DNA of 64,000 bases from Allobosea sp. (GTDB lineage Bacteria > Pseudomonadota > Alphaproteobacteria > Rhizobiales > Beijerinckiaceae): positions 124,001 through 188,000 of the forward strand of contig JAAEQB010000097.1 of NCBI GenBank assembly GCA_024231975.1, given 5' to 3'. The translations under genes and the position numbers were made by a program. Every line of letters starts with the position of its first letter. Within the stretch, counting starts at the first letter, position 1. The notes beneath the pieces are model-generated. The model did no database searches, was not told where the DNA came from, and worked only from the letters and a program-made list of their open reading frames with translations. Below are positions 40,694-48,917 of this stretch, piece after piece.

Positions 40694-42673
40694 TCAGGCC
40701 GCGGCTGCGGTCGCGCGTCGTACCATGGCAGCCGCGACCGCCTTTTCCAGATCGGCCTGCCAGAACGGCTTGTTGAGCCGCAGGACGCCTACCCCGGCCC
40801 CTGCGGGCAGATCGGCATAGCCGGTGGCGAGGATGACCGGCAGCTTCGGCCAGCGCTGCCCGACCTCCGCGATCAGTTGCGCTCCGGTCATCTGCGGCAT
40901 GGCGTGGTCGGTGATCAGCAAATCGACCGCGTCATCGCCTTCCAGGAGCGCCAGCGCCTCCCGGGCCGAGCTCGCCTCGATGACTCTGTGGCCGAGATCC
41001 TCCAGCAAGGCGGTGGTATTCATCAGCACGAGCGCATCGTCGTCGACCGCGAGCACGGTGAGCGGGCGCGCCGTCAATTCCACCTCCGCCTTGGGCTCCA
41101 CCGGCAGCTGGACCGGCTCCGCAGCCGCGGCCGAACCCGCAGCCGGCAACCAGATCTCCACGGTCGTCCCTTTCCCGAGACGGCTGTCGAGCGCGAGCCG
41201 GCCGCCGAGCTGCTCGGCCATGCCGTGCACCATCGACAGGCCGAGCCCGGTGCCCTTGCCGACACCCTTGGTGGTGAAGAAGGGCTCGGTCGCCTGGGCG
41301 AGCGTTTTTGCATCCATGCCGCTGCCGGTATCGGCGACCGAGAGGCGGATATAGTCGCCATCAAGCAGGCCGCTCCGATGGCCTGGGGCAATGGACTCGT
41401 TCCTGGCCCCGACGCGCAGCACGCCGCCTTCCGGCATGGCGTCGCGGGCGTTGACGGCGAGGTTGAGCACGGCGGTTTCAAGCTGGTTCGGATCGGCCGC
41501 GGCCATGGCGAGATCGGCAGGGAAATCCGTCTCGATCCGGATCAGCGGCCCCAGCGAGCGCTGCAGCAGATCGCCCATCTCGGCGACGAGCACGTCGACG
41601 GCGACCGGCTGCAATTCCAGCTCCTGCTTGCGGGCGAAGGAGAGCATGCGCTGCGTCAGCGAGATGCCCCGGCTCGCGCCCTTGATCGCATTATCGATCA
41701 AGCCGAGCTGACGGTCATCGCTGATCTGGCGGCGGACCAGTTCGAGGCTGCCCATCACGGCCGTGAGCAGATTGTTGAAATCATGAGCCACGCCGCCGGT
41801 GAGCTGGCCGAGCGCCTCGATCTTCTGCGACTGGAACAGTGCCTCACGCGCCGCATCGAGCTCGGCCTGGACCTTGCGCCGCTCGGTCAGGTCACGCGTG
41901 ACCTTGGCGAAGCCGATGACCTCACCGGCATCGTCGTGGATCGGATCGATGACGACGCTGGCCCAGAAGATTTCGCCGTTCTTGCGGACGCGCCAGCCCT
42001 CCTTCTCCAGGCTGCCATTGTCGATCGCAGCCTGCAGCGCCTTCTGCGGCTCGCCCCTCTCACGGTCCTCGGGCGTATAAAACAGCGAAAAATGCTGGCC
42101 GATGATCTCGTCTGGCGCATAGCCCTTGATACGCTCCGCCCCGAGATTCCAGTTGGTGACGATGCCATCGGCGTCGAGCATGTAAATCGCATAGTCGGTC
42201 ACGCCCTGCACCAGAACGCGGAACTTCTCTTCCGAGCGCCGCAGCGCCTCGTCGGCTTGGCGCCGCTCGGTCAGGTCGCGCGTGACCTTGGCGTAACCGA
42301 GTACCCGACCAGTCGCCGGGTTGAGGATCGGGTCGATGACGACATGGGCCCAGAAGCGCGTGCCGTCCTTGCGGACACGCCAGCCTTCCTTCTCGAAGCG
42401 CCCCTCCTCCGCCGCCATGCGCAGGGCACGCTCCGGCAGGCCGGCAGCGCGATCCTCCTCGGTGTAGAAGCGCGAGAAGGACTGGCCGATGATCTCGTGG
42501 TCCTCATAGCCCTTGAAACGCCGCGCACCCGGGTTCCAGCTGATCACGGTGCCCTGCGGATCGAGCATGTAGATGGCGTAGTCCGTGACGGACTCGACCA
42601 GCAATCGATACCGCTCGGCGGTCACCGGACCTTCCGTAGTCTGAAGCACGTTTGGGACCCTGGCGCGTGACAT
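40694..42673 (-). CDS. PAS-PAS hybrid histidine kinase with C-terminal receiver domain
   Basis: The 659-residue cytoplasmic protein has no membrane segment. Two similar PAS domains (residues 18-140 and 150-265) are followed by a HisKA helix with phospho-acceptor His297 in GQLTGGVAHDFNN. An HATPase domain follows (NAVNARD-like NLAVNARDAMPEGG, ADTGSGMD, GKGTGLGLSMVHG), then a receiver domain with Asp589 in LLITDHAMPQMTG and Lys in RLNKPF. The PAS pair is a recent duplication: the segment FEKEGWRVRKDG recurs as LEKEGWRVRKNG. No partner regulator gene is adjacent. The signal is unknown; PAS domains of this class often bind haem or flavin. Confidence 0.92.
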   Translation of the reverse strand: MSRARVPNVLQTTEGPVTAERYRLLVESVTDYAIYMLDPQGTVISWNPGARRFKGYEDHEIIGQSFSRFYTEEDRAAGLPERALRMAAEEGRFEKEGWRVRKDGTRFWAHVVIDPILNPATGRVLGYAKVTRDLTERRQADEALRRSEEKFRVLVQGVTDYAIYMLDADGIVTNWNLGAERIKGYAPDEIIGQHFSLFYTPEDRERGEPQKALQAAIDNGSLEKEGWRVRKNGEIFWASVVIDPIHDDAGEVIGFAKVTRDLTERRKVQAELDAAREALFQSQKIEALGQLTGGVAHDFNNLLTAVMGSLELVRRQISDDRQLGLIDNAIKGASRGISLTQRMLSFARKQELELQPVAVDVLVAEMGDLLQRSLGPLIRIETDFPADLAMAAADPNQLETAVLNLAVNARDAMPEGGVLRVGARNESIAPGHRSGLLDGDYIRLSVADTGSGMDAKTLAQATEPFFTTKGVGKGTGLGLSMVHGMAEQLGGRLALDSRLGKGTTVEIWLPAAGSAAAAEPVQLPVEPKAEVELTARPLTVLAVDDDALVLMNTTALLEDLGHRVIEASSAREALALLEGDDAVDLLITDHAMPQMTGAQLIAEVGQRWPKLPVILATGYADLPAGAGVGVLRLNKPFWQADLEKAVAAAMVRRATAAAA

Positions 42674-42740
42674 GTCGAACGCGCTGAACGCGGCGGAACA
42701 CAAAAGGTTCCCGGTGGGACAAAGAAAAATTGACCTAGGG

Positions 42741-43625
42741 TCAACGAACCGGCTTTGGCGAGACCAGGATCGCGCCGGAAGCCGCGACGACGAGCACGAG
42801 ACCGAGCCAGTCACTCGCCGCCGGGCGCTCACCGAGCAGCAGCACCGAGCCGAGCGCGCCAACCGCTGGAACCATCAAGGTGCCGAGGCTCGCGATCCCG
42901 GCCGGGAGCTGGGCGATCACCGTGAACCAGAGGAAATAGGCGAGCGCCTGGGCGCCGAGGATATGGAAGGTGAGTGCAGCTGCGACGGGCGGCGACAAGA
43001 CTTTCGGGATCGGGACACCTTCGAAGGCGAGCATGCCGATACCGGCGGCCGCACCGCCGATCAGCAACTGCCAGGCAGCGATCGCCAGCGTCGGCGCCGC
43101 AACCGGCCAGCGCTTGGTGACGATGGTGCCGAGCGCCCAGCTCAGGCTCGCGAGTAAAGCGAGCGCAAGCCCGGGCGAGACCTGTCCAGCGCGGATCAGC
43201 GGCAGGCCGAGGCAGAGCAGCCCGGCGATGCCGAGTCCCAGGCCGATCAATCGCGGCCGGTCGAAGCGCTCGCCCAGTACCGGCCAGGCCATCAGCGTTG
43301 CCCAGACCGGCATGGTGAAGGTCAGGATGGCGGCGCGCGAGGTCGGCGCCATCAATTGCGCGAAGGCGAGCAGGATGTTGAAGGCGGCAATCGAGAGGAT
43401 GCCGGCGACGATCAGCCTCGGCCAGTGCTCACTGGGTACCTTGAGGCTGACGCCACGCGCCAAAGCGACCGCGACAAGCGCGAGGCCGGCGAAGGTCATG
43501 CCGCCGGCCCGCAAGGTCCAGGGCGCGATCTCGGTCAGCGAGATCCGCACCGCTGGCCAGTTGAAGCCCCAGAGCAAACCGAGCAGCGGGACGAGCAGAA
43601 GCGAGCGGGCGGGCACGGGCGGCAT
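42741..43625 (-). CDS. EamA/DMT-family transporter
   Basis: The 294-residue protein has ten predicted membrane segments in two EamA repeats. It begins LLLVPLLGLLWGFNWPAVRI and shows APWTLRAGGMTFAGLALVAV; the second half has GTIVTKRWPVAAPTLAIAAW. DMT proteins are usually exporters of amino acids or metabolites. It is separated from the M20 gene by a type A repeat and from the kinase gene by 67 nt, so operon membership is uncertain. Confidence 0.88.
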   Translation of the reverse strand: MPPVPARSLLLVPLLGLLWGFNWPAVRISLTEIAPWTLRAGGMTFAGLALVAVALARGVSLKVPSEHWPRLIVAGILSIAAFNILLAFAQLMAPTSRAAILTFTMPVWATLMAWPVLGERFDRPRLIGLGLGIAGLLCLGLPLIRAGQVSPGLALALLASLSWALGTIVTKRWPVAAPTLAIAAWQLLIGGAAAGIGMLAFEGVPIPKVLSPPVAAALTFHILGAQALAYFLWFTVIAQLPAGIASLGTLMVPAVGALGSVLLLGERPAASDWLGLVLVVAASGAILVSPKPVR

Positions 43626-43706
43626 GTTCGGACTATGCGTGAGGAGAGGCCGGCACCGTCATGCCATTTCGATGGAGGCTCGATGCACGACAGGCGGGCT
43701 GCCGCT

Positions 43707-43856
43707 CTTCCCTTCTCCCCTTGCGGGAGAAGGTGGCCCAAAGGGCCGGATGAGGGGTCGCGCAGGTCTTGATAAGTCCGGGAAACTCGGCGCCAAGCCA
43801 GCGACCAGCGTCGCAAGACCCCTCACCCTAGCCCTCTCCCGCAAGGGGAGAGGGGA
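43707..43856. repeat. Type A intergenic inverted repeat (copy 2)
   Basis: The left arm (CCTTCTCCCCTTGCGGGAGA from 43711, then AGGTGGC and GATGAGGGGTCGC) is inverted at the right (GACCCCTCACCC, then CTCTCCCGCAAGGGGAGAGG). It occupies most of the 250-bp gap between the EamA and M20 genes, and nothing else is seen there. Confidence 0.75.
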
Positions 43857-43875
43857 TAGCGCGTGCCTCTCCCGC

Positions 43876-45165
43876 TCAACCCTCGACCGGCTCGACGCCA
43901 CACCATTCGGCGACGAAAAGCGCCATCGTACCGGTGATGCGCTTCAGCGAGGCCAGGCTGACGCGCTCGTCGAAGGCGTGGATGTTCTGCGAGATCGGCC
44001 CGTAGCAGAGCGCCGGCACCTTATCGTAGAGCGCATAGACCCGGGTATCGAGATAGCCGGGGGTCATGAAGCTCTTCAGCGCCTTGCCGGTCGAGCCCTG
44101 ATGGGCGCGGCCGAGCACGGCCTCGGCCTCGCTGCCGGGCTCCAGCACATAGCCCTCCGACCAGAAGCCGTTGAAAACGACCTTGGGCGGGTTGTTGGAG
44201 AGGAAGGTGTCGGAGCGCGCGAAGGCCAGCACCTTGGCCTCGATGCGCTTGCCGAGCTCCTCGGCCGACATGCCGGGATAGAGGCCGATGCGGCAATCGA
44301 CCCGGCACCAGCACGGCACCGAGGAAGCCCAGTCGCCGCCCTCGATCTTGCCGATGTTGAGGTTGATCGGGTGGGCAATGTCCTCGAAATGCTTGCGGCC
44401 ATGCTTCTCGCGATTGAGCGCGGCTTCGAGTTCGCGCAGCGCTCCGATGACGCGATAGGCGGCGTCGATCGCGTTCGCCCCGGCCGCCATCTCGCGCACA
44501 TGCATCGGCACGCCGCGGACCTCGAACTGGAACCAGAGCACGCCGGTATTGGCGCGGACCAGCATCTCCTCCTCCGGTTCAGGAATCAGCACGGCATCGG
44601 CCTCGTAGCCACGCAGATGCGTCATCAGCGCGCCGTTGCCGGTCGATTCCTCCTCGACCACCGACTGGACATAGACGGTCCCCGCCGGCTGCAGGCCGAT
44701 GCGCCGGAGCGCGTCGAGGCAGAAGAGATTGGCGGCACCACCGGCCTTCATGTCGGCGCCGCCGCGGCCATAAAGCCAGTCGCCCTCGATGACGGGATCG
44801 AAGGGCGGATGGGTCCAGAGCTCGGCCGGCCCAGTCGGCACCACGTCGACATGGGACTGCAGGATCAGCGAGCGGCCCTTTTCCTCACGCGGATGGTGGA
44901 TCCCGACGACGATCGGCGCCTCCGAATGAGTCTCCGAGAACGGCGCGCCACCGGGATGGCGGCCGATCGCCTCCCGATCCATGGCGAAGCGATCCATGGT
45001 GAAGCCGCGTGCCTTGAGGGCGCGGAAGATGAAGTCCTGGACGGTGTGTTCGTCGCCGCGGGTCGAGGGGAAGCGGATCATCTCCTGGGTGAAGGCGACC
45101 TGCTCGGCAAAGCCTGCTTCGACGGAGCTAAGAATGCGGTCGCGCAAGGCGGGATCGAGCGGCAT
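43876..45165 (-). CDS. M20-family ArgE/DapE-type deacylase
   Basis: The 429-residue metallopeptidase has SHVDVVPTGPAELWTHPPF (metal His and catalytic Asp), LYGRGGADMKAGGAANLF and SVVEEESTGNGALMTH (catalytic Glu pair). These are the signatures of the acetylornithine deacetylase / succinyl-diaminopimelate desuccinylase branch. It lies 132 nt after the dual ATPase gene of a Dpp transporter, with a type B repeat between, so it probably deacylates an imported N-acyl amino acid or dipeptide. No arginine or lysine biosynthesis genes are adjacent, so ArgE or DapE proper is less likely. Confidence 0.88.
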   Translation of the reverse strand: MPLDPALRDRILSSVEAGFAEQVAFTQEMIRFPSTRGDEHTVQDFIFRALKARGFTMDRFAMDREAIGRHPGGAPFSETHSEAPIVVGIHHPREEKGRSLILQSHVDVVPTGPAELWTHPPFDPVIEGDWLYGRGGADMKAGGAANLFCLDALRRIGLQPAGTVYVQSVVEEESTGNGALMTHLRGYEADAVLIPEPEEEMLVRANTGVLWFQFEVRGVPMHVREMAAGANAIDAAYRVIGALRELEAALNREKHGRKHFEDIAHPINLNIGKIEGGDWASSVPCWCRVDCRIGLYPGMSAEELGKRIEAKVLAFARSDTFLSNNPPKVVFNGFWSEGYVLEPGSEAEAVLGRAHQGSTGKALKSFMTPGYLDTRVYALYDKVPALCYGPISQNIHAFDERVSLASLKRITGTMALFVAEWCGVEPVEG

Positions 45166-45197
45166 GGGCGGTCTCCGGCAGGTTGTAGGGCTATGCC

Positions 45198-45289
45198 GTC
45201 ATGCTCGCCCTTGCGGCGAGCATCCACGTCTTGAACATCGTCCGCAGCCGACGAAGGCGTGGATGGTCGGCACAGGCCCGACCACGACG
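45198..45289. repeat. Type B palindromic intergenic repeat (copy 2)
   Basis: The outer ends are CGTCATG and, less well conserved, CACGACG. Inside are CTCGCCCTTGCGGCGAGCAT and CCACGTCTTGAACAT, with the inverse GGCGTGGATGGTCGG. It is inverted relative to the copy at 15704-15796 and lies between the M20 and dual-ATPase genes. Confidence 0.7.
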
Positions 45290-45297
45290 AACTGCGG

Positions 45298-46908
45298 TCA
45301 CCGCCCGAACCGCTCTCCGCCCGGGACGGCGGCGAGCAACTGGCGGGTGTAGTCGTGCTGGGGGGCGGAAAAGAGCGCGGCAGTCGGGCCGCTTTCGACG
45401 ATCCGGCCGCGCTGCATCACTGCGATCTTGTCGCAGATCTGGGCGGCGACGCGCAGGTCATGCGTGACGAACAGGATGGCGAGGCCGAGGCGGCTCTGGA
45501 TGTCCTTGATCAGCTTGAGGATCTGCGCCTGCACGGAGACGTCGAGCGCCGAGACCGCTTCGTCCGCGACGAGCACGTCCGGCTCCAGCGCCAGCGCCCG
45601 GGCGATACCGATGCGCTGGCGCTGGCCGCCGGAGAATTCGTGCGGATAGCGCTCGATCGCATTGGCGGAGAGGCCGACCAGTTCGAGCAATTCCCTGGCC
45701 CGCGCCAGCGCCTCCTTGCGCGAGACACCATGCGCCACCGGCCCGTCAGAGATGATCCGCCCGACGGTCTGGCGCGGGTTGAGCGAGGCGAACGGGTCCT
45801 GGAAGACCATCTGGATGCGCTTGCGGTGCGGGCGCAGCGCCGCGACGGAAAGGTCGGTGATGGCGAGATCGCCCAGCGTGATCCGCCCTGAATCGGGCTC
45901 GATCAGGCGCAGGCAGCAGCGCCCGACCGTCGACTTGCCCGAGCCGGACTCGCCGACGAGTCCGAGCGTCTCGCCTCGCGCCAGGGTGAAGCTGACATCG
46001 TCTGCCGCCTTGACCTCGCGGCCGGGGCGGAAGAAGGCGCGCTTGCGATAGACCTTGCCGAGCTTCTCGACGGTAAGCACCGGCTTTGAGTCCGGCAGCG
46101 CCGGCCGCTCCGGCGGCGTCAGCGAGGGCACGGCGGCGAGCAGCTTCTGCGTGTAGGGATGGCGGGGCGAGCCCAGTACCTGATCGACCGTGCCTTCCTC
46201 GACCAGCACGCCCTTCTCCAGCACGGCGATGCGGTCGGCGATCTCGGCGACGACGCCCATGTCATGGGTGATGAACAGCACCGCCGTGCCGTGCTTGTGG
46301 CGGAGATTATCGATCAGCTTGAGGATCTGCGCTTGCGTGGTGACGTCGAGCGCGGTGGTCGGCTCGTCGGCGATCAGCAGCTTGGGTTCGAGCGCAAGCG
46401 CCATCGCGATCATCACGCGCTGGCGCTGGCCGCCGGAGAGCTCGTGCGGATAGGCGCGTGCCAGTCGCTCGGGCTCGGGCAGGCCGACCTCGGTGAGCAG
46501 CGCGACGGCGCGGGCATAGCGCTCCGGCTTGCTCAGCAAACCATGCGCCTCGAAGGTCTCGACGATCTGGTCGGCGACGCGCATGACCGGGTTGAGCGAG
46601 GTCATCGGCTCCTGGAAGATCATGCCGACCTCGCGGCCGCGCACGTCCTGCATCGCGTCTTCCGACAGCGCCAACAGGTCGCGGCCGGCGAGCCTGATCG
46701 CGCCTGCGACCGGCTTCACCGCCTTGGGCAGGAGACCCATCACCGCATGAGCGATCATCGACTTGCCGGAGCCGGATTCGCCGACGACGCAGAGCGTCTC
46801 GCCGGCGGCGATGCGCAGCGTCGCATCCTCGACCGCATAGGGGCGGTCGGCCATCACCGGCAGAGCGAGCTTCAGACCTTCGATCGAGAGGACGGGCTCG
46901 GCCATCAT
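45298..46908 (-). CDS. Dpp/Opp-type ABC transporter dual ATP-binding protein (DppD-DppF fusion)
   Basis: The 536-residue protein joins both motor ATPases. The first domain has Walker A GESGSGKSMIAH, signature LSGGQRQRVMIAMAL and Walker B LLIADEPTTALD. The second has GESGSGKSTVGR, FSGGQRQRIGIARAL and VLVADEAVSALD. Each is followed by a peptide-transporter tail (HPYTQKLLAAVPSL and HDYTRQLLAAVPGG). The first of two adjacent ATGs (46906-46908) overlaps the permease stop as ATGA; the second (46905) lies slightly better behind GGAGGG. In the second Walker B, DEA replaces the usual DEP. Confidence 0.92.
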   Translation of the reverse strand: MMAEPVLSIEGLKLALPVMADRPYAVEDATLRIAAGETLCVVGESGSGKSMIAHAVMGLLPKAVKPVAGAIRLAGRDLLALSEDAMQDVRGREVGMIFQEPMTSLNPVMRVADQIVETFEAHGLLSKPERYARAVALLTEVGLPEPERLARAYPHELSGGQRQRVMIAMALALEPKLLIADEPTTALDVTTQAQILKLIDNLRHKHGTAVLFITHDMGVVAEIADRIAVLEKGVLVEEGTVDQVLGSPRHPYTQKLLAAVPSLTPPERPALPDSKPVLTVEKLGKVYRKRAFFRPGREVKAADDVSFTLARGETLGLVGESGSGKSTVGRCCLRLIEPDSGRITLGDLAITDLSVAALRPHRKRIQMVFQDPFASLNPRQTVGRIISDGPVAHGVSRKEALARARELLELVGLSANAIERYPHEFSGGQRQRIGIARALALEPDVLVADEAVSALDVSVQAQILKLIKDIQSRLGLAILFVTHDLRVAAQICDKIAVMQRGRIVESGPTAALFSAPQHDYTRQLLAAVPGGERFGR

Positions 46909-47741
46909 TCCCTCCCCCGGGCGAGGCGCGGGTTCAGCGCGTCGTTCAACCCCTCGCCGGCGAGATTGAGCGCCAACACGGTCAGGAAGATCGCGACGCC
47001 CGGGAAGAAGCTGATCCACCAGGCATCGAGCAGGCGCGTGCGGCCGGCGCCGACCATATAGCCCCAGCTCATCAGATTGGGGTCGCCGAGGCCGAGGAAG
47101 GAGAGCGAGGATTCCAGCAGGATCGCCGAGCCGATCATCAGCGAGCCCATGACGATGATCGGCGCAATCGTGTTGGGCAGGACCTGGCTCCAGATGATGC
47201 GCGCCGTCGGCTGGCCGATGGTGATCGCCGCCTGGACATATTCGCGCGTCTTCAGCGAGAGCACCTCGCCGCGCACGAGCCGCGCCACCGGCGGCCAACT
47301 GACAACACCGATGGCGAGCACGATCGAGCCGAGCTTGGGCTGCAGGATCGCGACCAGCACGATCGCGAGCGCGAAGGACGGAATGGTCTGGAAGAACTCG
47401 GTGAAGCGCATCAGCGCATCGTCGATGAAGCCGCCGGCATAGCCGGCGATGGCGCCGAGCGGGACGCCGATCAGCAGCGCGACTAGCGTCGAGACCAGCC
47501 CGATCGTCAGCGAGACGCGGGCGCCATGGGCGAGGCCCGAGGCGATGTCGCGCCCCAGCGTATCGGTGCCGAGCGGGAACCGGTCCATCACGAAGGGCGC
47601 GAGGAAGGGCCGCGCCACCGTTCGCCAGGGCGATTGTGGGTAGAGCTGCGGCGCGATGATCGCGAAGAGGATCACCACGATCAGGATGGCAAGGCCGATC
47701 AGGGCGCCGCGATTGCGGGAAAAGCGCTTGAGGAAGCTCAT
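46905..47741 (-). CDS. Dpp-type ABC transporter permease (DppC-like)
   Basis: The 278-residue permease has an N-terminal membrane anchor (ALIGLAILIVVILFAIIAPQ) and the cue DRFPLGTDTLGRDIASGLAH. The C-terminal signature includes LALNLAGEGLNDALNPRL. It overlaps both the DppB-like gene (4 nt) and the dual ATPase gene (4 nt). It works with the binding protein encoded at 48918-50486. Confidence 0.92.
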   Translation of the reverse strand: MSFLKRFSRNRGALIGLAILIVVILFAIIAPQLYPQSPWRTVARPFLAPFVMDRFPLGTDTLGRDIASGLAHGARVSLTIGLVSTLVALLIGVPLGAIAGYAGGFIDDALMRFTEFFQTIPSFALAIVLVAILQPKLGSIVLAIGVVSWPPVARLVRGEVLSLKTREYVQAAITIGQPTARIIWSQVLPNTIAPIIVMGSLMIGSAILLESSLSFLGLGDPNLMSWGYMVGAGRTRLLDAWWISFFPGVAIFLTVLALNLAGEGLNDALNPRLARGRE

Positions 47742-48715
47742 GACACCGCCTCGATGCGCGGATCGGCCAGCCGGTAGACGATATCGGTCAGGATGTTGAA
47801 GCCGACGACCATGGCCGAGGAGATGAAGAAGACGCCGAGCAGCACGGAATAGTCGCGCTGCACCAGGGCATCGAACATCAGGCGTCCGATGCCTGGCCAG
47901 GCGAAGACCGTCTCGGTCAGCACGGCGCCGCCGACGAGCTGTCCGGCCTGCAGACCCGCCAGGGTCACCACCGGCAGGATCGCATTGCGGGCGACATGGC
48001 GGCGCGAGACAAGGCCGGGCGCCAGCCCCTTGGCGCGGGCGGTCTTGACGAAATCGGCGCCGGCGACCTCGAGCATCGAGGCCCGCATCATCCGGGCATA
48101 GAGCGCGGTGAAGAACAGGCCGAGCGTCAGAGCCGGCAGGACGAGGTGGCTGGCGATGTCGAGGGCGCGGGCGAGCCCCGAATAGTTCGCGCCGATGCTC
48201 TCATAGCCGACATTGGGCACGAGGCCGAGCTTCAGCGAGAAGACGATCTGGCTCATCAGCGCCACCCAGAACAGCGGCGTCGCATAGAAGACCAGCGCCA
48301 GCGTGGTGATGACGCTGTCCTGCCAGCGGCCGGCGCGGCGGGCGGCGAGCGCCCCCATCAGCGTGCCCAGGCCGAGCGAGACGATGAAGGCGGCGCCGGT
48401 CAGCAGCAGCGTCGCCGGCAGGCGGTCGAGGATCAGGCTCAGCACCGATTGCTGCTGGCGATAGCTGAAGCCGAGATCGAAGGTGAGATAGCCCTTGAGA
48501 TAGACCCAGAGCTGGGTCAGCAGCGGCTGGTCGAGGCCGAAGCGCTCGCGCAGCTGGATCAGCAATTGCTCGTCGGCGGCGCCCGCTTCGCCAGCCAGCA
48601 CCTGCGCCGGATCGCCAGGAGCGGCCCGGATCAGGAAGAAGTTCAGCACCGCGATGGCGAAGAGGACGACGATCCCCTTCGCGAGCCGGCCGGCGAGGAA
48701 TTGCGCGAGGTTCAT
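47738..48715 (-). CDS. Dpp-type ABC transporter permease (DppB-like)
   Basis: The 325-residue permease starts MNLAQFLAGRLAKGIVVLF. It shows LRERFGLDQPLLTQLWVYLK, LTFDLGFSYRQQQSVLSLIL and the EAA-type loop TARAKGLAPGLVSRRHVARN, all family-typical. It is separated from the binding-protein gene by a 202-bp gap that holds a type A repeat. Confidence 0.92.
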   Translation of the reverse strand: MNLAQFLAGRLAKGIVVLFAIAVLNFFLIRAAPGDPAQVLAGEAGAADEQLLIQLRERFGLDQPLLTQLWVYLKGYLTFDLGFSYRQQQSVLSLILDRLPATLLLTGAAFIVSLGLGTLMGALAARRAGRWQDSVITTLALVFYATPLFWVALMSQIVFSLKLGLVPNVGYESIGANYSGLARALDIASHLVLPALTLGLFFTALYARMMRASMLEVAGADFVKTARAKGLAPGLVSRRHVARNAILPVVTLAGLQAGQLVGGAVLTETVFAWPGIGRLMFDALVQRDYSVLLGVFFISSAMVVGFNILTDIVYRLADPRIEAVS

Positions 48716-48740
48716 TCAGGCGATCCGGCTGGGCCCGCAC

Positions 48741-48900
48741 CCTTCTCCCCTTGCGGGAGAAGGTGGCAGCGCGCAGCGCTGACGGATGAGGGGTCGCGCG
48801 ACGACTGCCGCGTCGGCGAATGGCATGCTCGTATCCCGGCGAGGGCGGCGCGACCTCTCATCCGGTGCTGCGCGCCACCTTCTCCCGCAAGGGGAGAAGG
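48741..48900. repeat. Type A intergenic inverted repeat (copy 3, perfect 27-bp ends)
   Basis: The first 27 bp (48741-48767, CCTTCTCCCCTTGCGGGAGA and on to AGGTGGC) are a perfect inverse of the last 27 bp (48874-48900). The arms each contain a small hairpin of their own. The element lies between the binding-protein and DppB-like genes, so it is probably transcribed within the operon. Confidence 0.85.
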
Positions 48901-48917
48901 AAGAGCGCGCGGTCACG

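Noticed and set aside
42674..42862. 63-residue N-terminal extension of the hybrid histidine kinase
   Set aside because: It is Arg/Ser/Cys-rich and antisense to the EamA gene end; ATG 42673 lies just before the first PAS domain.
46906..47298. Extension of the dual ATPase frame upstream to 47298
   Set aside because: It is an Arg-rich shadow inside the permease gene; the ATGA overlap at 46905-46908 gives a normal coupled start.
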